A stretch of 64,000 nt of DNA, from contig WGMK01000015.1 in NCBI GenBank assembly GCA_016125095.1, forward strand, positions 186,001-250,000. The letters run 5' to 3'. The position numbers were made by a program, and so were the translations under genes. This stretch comes from Candidatus Hydrogenedens sp. Lineage in GTDB: Bacteria > Hydrogenedentota > Hydrogenedentia > Hydrogenedentales > JAEUWI01. The notes below the pieces were generated by a model that ran no database searches, had not been told where the DNA came from, and was given only the letters and a program-made list of their open reading frames with translations. This document shows, piece by piece, positions 58,492 through 64,000 of this stretch. How positions within the stretch are numbered: position 1 is the stretch's first letter; every line of letters begins with the position of its first letter.

Positions 58492-60617
58492 GGCATTGCC
58501 GTTCCGCTGCATTGGCCGCCCTGTTTCTTGCCCCCCACGCCTTCGCCGAGCCCCCGCGCGATTACACGTCGTTTCAGGATGCCGCACCTTACTCCCCTGA
58601 GACCGACGTGGCGGCGGACGTGGCCATGGTCTATGGACTGCACGACTTCGCCCAGCGCGCGAAAGAATGGCGAGAGAACGGCTATCACGTCAGCATGATG
58701 ACGGGCATTTCGTGGGGGCAGTACGCCGATTATTACGGCAAAGACGAGGCCTTCAAGAAAGACGAAGTGCAGACGATGGCCAACGGCGAGCTCCGGATGC
58801 ACGGAAAAAACGTGGGCTACAACGTGCCGACGCCGGCGTATATCGAATACATCAAGCGGCTGGTGGAACCGGCCGTCGATGCGGGCGCGCTGGGCATTTT
58901 TCTGGAAGAGCCCGAATTTTGGGCGAATACGGGGTGGAGCGCCGGATTCCAAGCCGAATGGGAACGCCGCTATGGCGAGCCCTGGCAGGCACCCGACAGC
59001 AGCGTGGACGCGCAATACCGCGCGAGCCGCCTGAAGTACGAACTCTATACGCACGCCCTGCAGGAAGTGTTCCGCCATGTAAAAGCGCGTGCGGCCGAAC
59101 AGGGCAAGACGGTCGAATGCCACGTACCCACGCATACGCTGATCAATTACGCGCACTGGCATATCGTGAGCCCGATGTCCGCGCTGATGGACGTGCCGGA
59201 GGTGGACGGCTATATCGCGCAGGTGTGGACCGGCACGGCGCGCACGCCCAACCGATTCCGCGATCGCATGCGCGAACGCACCTTCGAGACGGCCTATTTC
59301 GAATACGCCCAGGCGCTGGCGATGGTGCGCCCGACCGGACGCAAGGTGTGGTTTCTGGCGGACCCCATCGAGGACAACCCGAATCACACCTGGGAAGACT
59401 ACAAGCTGAACTATGAGGCCACGATTACGGCGTCGCTGCTTTTCCCGGAGGTGCACCGCTTCGAAGTGATGCCCTGGCCGCGGCGCATTTTTACCGGATC
59501 GTATCCCAAAGCGGACGAGAAAGACGCCGAGCGCGAGGGGATTCCCGAGGACTACGCCGCGGAGATCTTGACGGTGATCAACGCGCTGAACGACATGGAC
59601 CAGCCGGACACGCGGCTTGAGGCGGGTGAGGAAGGCATCGGCATCCTCGTCAGCGATTCGATGATGTTCCAGCGCGCCGCGCCCCAGGAGAGCGACCCGG
59701 CGCTCGGATTCTTCTACGGCCTCGCGATGCCGCTGCTGAAGCACGGCATGCCCGCGCAGGTAGTGCAAATGGAGACGGTGAAGTCGGCCGAGGACCTCAA
59801 ACCCTTCCGCGCGCTGCTGCTGAGCTACGAAGGCCAGAAGCCGCTGCACCCCGAGTATCACGACATCCTTCGCGCCTGGGTCGAAGGCGGCGGCAAACTG
59901 CTCTATGCGGGCGACAACGCCGACCCCTACCACCATGTGCGTGAATGGTGGAACGACGACGCCACCAACGACCGCACCGCGCGCGATGCCCTATTGGAGA
60001 CCCTAGGGGTGGCGGCGGACACCGAGCGCCCGCAAGACGTGGGCGCTGGACAGGTGGTGGTGCTCGACCGGAATCCCTCCGCCCTGACGCGCGACGACCA
60101 CGGCGACAAGAAACTGCTCAGCGCGGTGGCCTCGCTGCTGGGCGTCAAGCGCAGCGCATTGAATACCTCGCCGCACGTGCTGCTCGAGCGCGGCCCCTAT
60201 CGCGTGGCCGCCAGCTTCGACGAAACCGACACGCCCCAGCCCCTGAAACTCGCGGGCGACTACGTCAGCCTCTTCGATCCGGCACTCGCCGTGCAGCAGG
60301 ACCCGGTGGTCCTCCCCGGTGCCCGTGACGTATTGGTCAGCCTGAAGGCGCTCCGCGAACGCGGCACCCCGCACGTTGCAGCGGCCTCCACCCGCATCAA
60401 GATTCAGGAACAAACCCATTCGGGCTTCCGGCTTTTGACGCGCGGTCCCAAGGGCACCCCCGCCCGAGTCCGCCTCTGGCTGCCCGAAGCGCCCGCCCCC
60501 GCAACCATCGACGGCACGCCCGCGCAATCCCAAATCTGGGATGCAGAATCCGGCACCCTCTACCTCGAATTCCCCAACCAGGCCCGCGACGTCGAAGTGC
60601 TGATACCGGGGCGTTAA
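58488..60617 (+). CDS. Secreted glycoside-hydrolase-like protein
   Basis: 709 aa. A signal peptide (AALAALFLAPHAFA) is followed by a TIM-barrel-like region (VYGLHDFAQRAKEWRENG, VPTPAYIEYIKRLVEPAVDAG, FLEEPEFWANTGW with two Glu). A second domain near residues 365-480 looks like the trimerisation/amidotransferase-like fold of beta-galactosidases (FRALLLSYEGQKPL, LRAWVEGGGKLLYAGD). A beta-rich C-terminus ends it. The reaction is not known. It starts inside the ATPase gene (ATGA), so the two are coupled. Confidence 0.75.
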   Translation: MRHCRSAALAALFLAPHAFAEPPRDYTSFQDAAPYSPETDVAADVAMVYGLHDFAQRAKEWRENGYHVSMMTGISWGQYADYYGKDEAFKKDEVQTMANGELRMHGKNVGYNVPTPAYIEYIKRLVEPAVDAGALGIFLEEPEFWANTGWSAGFQAEWERRYGEPWQAPDSSVDAQYRASRLKYELYTHALQEVFRHVKARAAEQGKTVECHVPTHTLINYAHWHIVSPMSALMDVPEVDGYIAQVWTGTARTPNRFRDRMRERTFETAYFEYAQALAMVRPTGRKVWFLADPIEDNPNHTWEDYKLNYEATITASLLFPEVHRFEVMPWPRRIFTGSYPKADEKDAEREGIPEDYAAEILTVINALNDMDQPDTRLEAGEEGIGILVSDSMMFQRAAPQESDPALGFFYGLAMPLLKHGMPAQVVQMETVKSAEDLKPFRALLLSYEGQKPLHPEYHDILRAWVEGGGKLLYAGDNADPYHHVREWWNDDATNDRTARDALLETLGVAADTERPQDVGAGQVVVLDRNPSALTRDDHGDKKLLSAVASLLGVKRSALNTSPHVLLERGPYRVAASFDETDTPQPLKLAGDYVSLFDPALAVQQDPVVLPGARDVLVSLKALRERGTPHVAAASTRIKIQEQTHSGFRLLTRGPKGTPARVRLWLPEAPAPATIDGTPAQSQIWDAESGTLYLEFPNQARDVEVLIPGR

Positions 60618-60844
60618 GCCCGGGAGTGATACCAGGCCTTCGCCCTGCGCCAAGCGCGTTTGGCGGCGATGCGGAAGCGGCGAAGCATGCGGTGAGCCCA
60701 GGGGAATTCGGTGGCCAGCACGCCGAGGCCGAGCAGGATGGTGAGGATGCCTTGCCCGGGCACGAAGAGCATGATGATGCCGGCGATGATCAGGACGACC
60801 CCGACCACTGCGACGGCGATCTTGCGTGCGAGTTTGGTCACCAT
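60614..60844 (-). CDS. PGPGW-type small membrane protein
   Basis: 76 aa. Two hydrophobic segments surround FVPGQGILTILLGLGVLATEFPWA, the pattern of the PGPGW (formerly DUF) transmembrane family, and a basic C-terminus follows (RRFRIAAKRAWRRAK). Function unknown. It is next to a second member, 26 bases apart, and its end overlaps the convergent hydrolase gene by four bases. Confidence 0.82.
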   Translation of the reverse strand: MVTKLARKIAVAVVGVVLIIAGIIMLFVPGQGILTILLGLGVLATEFPWAHRMLRRFRIAAKRAWRRAKAWYHSRA

Positions 60845-60870
60845 TCGATGCGATCCTCGGCGGCCCTGCG

Positions 60871-61098
60871 TCAGGGTGCCTTGCTTCCCTTGGCGGCACG
60901 CGTCAGTTGTCCGGCGTGTTCGCGCACACGTTTGAGCAGGCGCCGCGCCCAGACGAATTCGGTCGCCAGCAAGGCCAGCCCCAGCGGCACCACGATAGCA
61001 CCACCCGGTATGGGACTAATCCACAGCGGAATGCCCACGACAAGCATGGTCACTCCGACGACAAGCACCACCAAGACCCGCGCCTGGCGCACCAGCAT
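60871..61098 (-). CDS. PGPGW-type small membrane protein, second copy
   Basis: 75 aa. Same layout as its neighbour: VVGVTMLVVGIPLWISPIPGG, then VVPLGLALLATEFVWARRLLKR and a basic tail. The shared LATEFxWAxRxLxR block shows that the two arose by duplication. Function unknown. Confidence 0.8.
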   Translation of the reverse strand: MLVRQARVLVVLVVGVTMLVVGIPLWISPIPGGAIVVPLGLALLATEFVWARRLLKRVREHAGQLTRAAKGSKAP

Positions 61099-61181
61099 AG
61101 CGTTCGACCCTTATCGCGGCGGCGAGGGGGGTATCAAACATCCGCCGCCCCGGCGGACACCGGGGCGGCGGCGAAATAGCT

Positions 61182-63662
61182 CTAGTTCTGCTGCGTGTCC
61201 GGGGCGTTCTCGGTCACGTTCTCTTCCTGCTGCTCGGCCAGCGCCAGCGCGACGGCCGAGACATGGGCGGCTTCCTGCGGCTTCATGATCCGCACGCCCT
61301 GCGTATTGCGGCCGATGGTGCGGATGGACTCCACCGAGGTGCGGATGACGATGCCGTCGGTCGCGACCAGCACGATGTCGTCTTCGTCCGACACCGTGAG
61401 CATGCCGACCACGTTGCCGTTGCGGTCCGAGGTCTTGATGTTAATGATGCCCGAGCCGCCGCGGTGCTGCAGGCGATATTCGCCCACTTGCGTGCGCTTG
61501 CCGTAGCCGTTCTCGGTCACGCTGAGCACGGTGCTCTCATCGTGCGCGAGCGACACGCCCACCACGTAGTCGTTCTTCTCGAGGCGGATGCCGATGACGC
61601 CGCGGGCGGTGCGGCCCATGGCGCGCACGTCGCTCTCGGGGAAGCGGATGGACATGCCAGCATAGGTGGCGATGAGGATGTTGTCCTTGCCGCCGGTGAT
61701 CTCCACGCTGATCAGCGCGTCGTCCTTGTCCAGCTCGAGCGCGATAATGCCCTTCTCGCGGGGGTTGCTGAAGGCCTTCAGCTGGGTCTTCTTCACGATG
61801 CCGTTGCGCGTGACCATGAAGACGTACTTGTCTTCGTCGTCCAGGTCGCGCACGGGCAGGAAGGCGGTGACCTGCTCGTCGCTGCCGAGGCTGAGGAAAT
61901 TGACCATGGCGCGCCCGCGGGCGGTGCGGCTGGCCTTCGGCAACTCGTGCACCTTGCGCCAGTACACGCGGCCGAGCGAGGTGAAGAAGAGCATGTATTC
62001 ATGCGCCGAGGCGATGAACAGGCTCTTCACGAAATCCTCGTCCTTGGTGTCCATGCCCGACACGCCCTTGCCGCCGCGGCGCTGCTGGCGGTAGGTGCTC
62101 ACCGGCAGGCGCTTGATGTAGCCCATGTTCGACACGGTCACCACCATCGACTCGTCCGCGATGAGATCCTCGATGCTGATCTCGCCGGTGTCCTCGATGA
62201 TGTCCGTGCGTCGCTCGTCGCCGTATTTCTTCTTGACCTCGACGATTTCCTTGCGCACCTCGGCCAGAATGGTCTTGGCGCTGCTGAGGATGTGCATGAG
62301 GCGCTCGATTTCCTTGAGCAGCTCGGCATATTCGTTCTGCAGTTCCTCGCGCTCGAGTCCGGTCAGGCGGCGCAGGCGCATGGCGAGAATCGCGTTGGCC
62401 TGCACCACGGAGAACTCGAAGCGCTCCATCAGGCGGTCGCGCGCCTGGTCGGAATCCTGCGACCCCCGGATGATGGCGATCACTTCGTCGATGTGATCGA
62501 TGGCCTTGAGCAGGCCCTCGACGATGTGCGCGCGCTCTTCCGCCTTGCGCAAGTCGAAGCGCGTACGCCGCTCGACAATCTGCGCGCGGTGCTCGACGTA
62601 GTAATGGATTAACTCGCGCAGGTTCAGGATGCGCGGCGTGTTGTTCACCAGCGCCAGCATGATCACGCTGGCCGTGGTCTGCAGCTGCGTGTGCTTGTAC
62701 AGCTGATTGAGCACGATTTCCGGCTCGTCGCCCTTGCGCAGCTCGATGACGATGCGCATGCCGTCCTTGTCGGACTCGTCGCGCAGGTCGGTGATGCCCT
62801 CGATCGTCTTGCTGCGCACGAGGTCGGCGATGCTTTCGATCAGGCGGGTCTTGTTGACCTGGTAGGGAATCTCATTGACGATGATGGATTCCTTGCCGGT
62901 GCCCTCCTTCTTGCTTTCGATAGCGACCTTGGCGCGCACCTTGATGCGGCCGCGGCCGGTGAGGTAGGCATCGCGGATGCCGCTGCGCCCGAGAATCGTG
63001 CCGCCGGTCGGAAAGTCAGGCCCGGTCACGAATTTCATCAGGTCCTTCGGCGTGCATTCCGGGTGGTCGATGTAGTGGATGATGGCGTCGCACACCTCGG
63101 TGAGGTTATGCGGCGGGCAGCTGGTGGCCATGCCCACGGCGATACCATAGGAACCGTTCACCAGCAAGTTCGGAATCGCGCTCGGCAGCACCGTCGGTTC
63201 CTGCAGGCGCTGGTCGTAGTTATCCTGGGTATCGACCGTTTCCTTGTCGATATCCGTGAGCATTTCGGCGGTAATCGCCTCCATGCGCGCCTCGGTATAC
63301 CGGTAGGCCGCCGCGTTGTCGCCGTCGATGGAGCCGAAGTTGCCCTGGCCGTCCACCAGCGGGTAGCGCAGGTTCCATTCCTGCGCCATGCGCACCAGCG
63401 CGTCGTACACCGCCGAGTCGCCGTGCGGGTGGTATTTACCCAGCGTATCGCCCACGATGGTGGCGCACTTGCGGTAGCCGCGGTTTTTCTGCAGCCCGAT
63501 TTCCTGCATCACATAGAGAATGCGCCGGTGCACCGGCTTGAGTCCGTCGCGCACATCCGGCAGCGCGCGGCTCACGATCACGCTCATGGAATAATCCAGG
63601 AACGAGTTCTTCATCTCCTGTTCGATGGTGATCGGCTTAACGTTCTTCGTTTCTTCGGCCAT
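61182..63662 (-). CDS. gyrA: DNA gyrase subunit A
   Basis: 826 aa. The catalytic Tyr122 lies in [10 protein letters not shown], exactly at the E. coli position, and residues 83 and 87 are Ser and Asp, the quinolone-sensitive state. The GyrA box QQRRGGKG shows gyrase rather than topoisomerase IV, and the beta-pinwheel repeats of the C-terminal domain follow ([18 protein letters not shown]). The last 20 residues are acidic and Gln-rich, as in other gyrases. It cuts, passes and reseals DNA with GyrB, which is not in the window. ATG start; no operon partner seen. Confidence 0.97.
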   Translation of the reverse strand: MAEETKNVKPITIEQEMKNSFLDYSMSVIVSRALPDVRDGLKPVHRRILYVMQEIGLQKNRGYRKCATIVGDTLGKYHPHGDSAVYDALVRMAQEWNLRYPLVDGQGNFGSIDGDNAAAYRYTEARMEAITAEMLTDIDKETVDTQDNYDQRLQEPTVLPSAIPNLLVNGSYGIAVGMATSCPPHNLTEVCDAIIHYIDHPECTPKDLMKFVTGPDFPTGGTILGRSGIRDAYLTGRGRIKVRAKVAIESKKEGTGKESIIVNEIPYQVNKTRLIESIADLVRSKTIEGITDLRDESDKDGMRIVIELRKGDEPEIVLNQLYKHTQLQTTASVIMLALVNNTPRILNLRELIHYYVEHRAQIVERRTRFDLRKAEERAHIVEGLLKAIDHIDEVIAIIRGSQDSDQARDRLMERFEFSVVQANAILAMRLRRLTGLEREELQNEYAELLKEIERLMHILSSAKTILAEVRKEIVEVKKKYGDERRTDIIEDTGEISIEDLIADESMVVTVSNMGYIKRLPVSTYRQQRRGGKGVSGMDTKDEDFVKSLFIASAHEYMLFFTSLGRVYWRKVHELPKASRTARGRAMVNFLSLGSDEQVTAFLPVRDLDDEDKYVFMVTRNGIVKKTQLKAFSNPREKGIIALELDKDDALISVEITGGKDNILIATYAGMSIRFPESDVRAMGRTARGVIGIRLEKNDYVVGVSLAHDESTVLSVTENGYGKRTQVGEYRLQHRGGSGIINIKTSDRNGNVVGMLTVSDEDDIVLVATDGIVIRTSVESIRTIGRNTQGVRIMKPQEAAHVSAVALALAEQQEENVTENAPDTQQN

Positions 63663-63710
63663 GTTCTACTCTATCGTTGGTTTACCGCGGAGCCGGGCAA
63701 AGCCAGCTCC

Positions 63711-64000
63711 CTACTTTTTTGACTCGTCTGCCTCACGCTGACGGATTAGCAATTCGGCGCTTTCGATGAACTCACCTGCGCTCTCCAGCCACGCCGGAAG
63801 ATTCTCTTCCGGCAGGGGTTTCTCCAATACGTAATCCGCCTGCAGGCGGGCTTCGAAAAGCATATGATAAAAGCGACCGAGCGGCTCGGCGATCAGACCG
63901 GTCCGAATATAATCTGTTACCAGTAGTCCCCGGACTCCGGTATGTTTTGAACTCCCTTTGCCGTCTACGGCGAGCAGCGCGAGAGCGGCGTAGAAGCACG
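63711..64000 (-). CDS. HEPN-domain protein, C-terminal part (runs off the window)
   Basis: 95 complete codons to the stop; the start lies outside the window. The sequence CFYAALALLAVDGKGSSKHTGVRGLL (in parts), IRTGLI, GRFYHMLFEARLQADY is that of HEPN proteins of the family paired with nucleotidyltransferase-like antitoxins (RxxxxH-type RNases or their inactive forms). The RxxxxH motif, if present, is upstream of the edge. It is 48 bases upstream of gyrA in the same direction. A MNT-type partner may be beyond the window. Confidence 0.75.
   Translation of the reverse strand, partial: CFYAALALLAVDGKGSSKHTGVRGLLVTDYIRTGLIAEPLGRFYHMLFEARLQADYVLEKPLPEENLPAWLESAGEFIESAELLIRQREADESKK

Overview
The window is about 64 kb of GC-rich bacterial chromosome with tightly packed, often 1-4 bp overlapping genes. 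It holds about 57 protein genes and no tRNA, rRNA, CRISPR array or integrase that I can see. Housekeeping genes (glnD, gyrA, purM/purL/purQ, an AICAR transformylase, rlmB, feoAB, speD) mark it as core chromosome. Three large secreted proteins share a twin 'SLSELLRxxQ' module. This, Glu-Gly-rich linkers, a sulfatase with its maturase, MITE-like repeats and the CACAGAGG repeat of GxxExxY genes together recall Candidatus Hydrogenedentota or another PVC/Planctomycetes-type environmental lineage. That placement is inference from memory, not a search.

Layout. 1-13865 (minus strand): a long aerotolerance (Bat) operon, read as BatD-like, MoxR, DUF58, BatD-like, BatA, BatB, BatC, acidic protein, BatD, BatE, then glnD and the start of an HtrA protease that runs off the window. 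A GxxExxY cassette sits between moxR and the DUF58 gene, and a 164-bp MITE-like element lies in frame near the start of the next gene. 14148-16730: feoA, feoB and a small Cys-rich Feo protein. 16963-18825: an orphan protein with an XPB-helicase-type domain. 18808-22815 (minus): a four-gene sugar-modification operon (AGE epimerase, C-methyltransferase, glucose-1-phosphate cytidylyltransferase, PIG-L deacetylase).

22942-38431: a leucine-rich-repeat secreted protein, two adjacent dynamin-like GTPases, a 1008-aa secreted propeller/Ig-like protein, two Hsp20 chaperones behind a sigma-54-like promoter, a MmgE/PrpD protein, a SRPBCC protein, a lower-GC segment with VapBC and a lipoprotein between direct repeats, and a secreted metallophosphoesterase. 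38676-44026: speD with a deoxyhypusine-synthase-family gene, a DUF1318 lipoprotein, and a divergent sulfatase / formylglycine-generating-enzyme pair around a second MITE.

44482-64000: purM-purL-purQ (minus; PurL carries PurS-like sequence), divergent from a stand-alone AICAR transformylase and a DUF1569 gene; a secreted two-repeat protein; rlmB; a repeat-filled gap; a HicB-like antitoxin; a sugar isomerase; a SMUG-type uracil-DNA glycosylase next to a membrane TPR protein with a histone-H1-like tail; a short GspE/PilB ATPase overlapping a secreted glycosidase-like gene; two PGPGW membrane proteins; gyrA; and a partial HEPN protein.

The best candidate for something undescribed is the twin EF-hand-like module of the three secreted proteins. 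Its first loop fits the 12-residue EF-hand/dockerin pattern and its second loop is one residue longer in all three, as expected for a dockerin-like surface-assembly or calcium-binding module.
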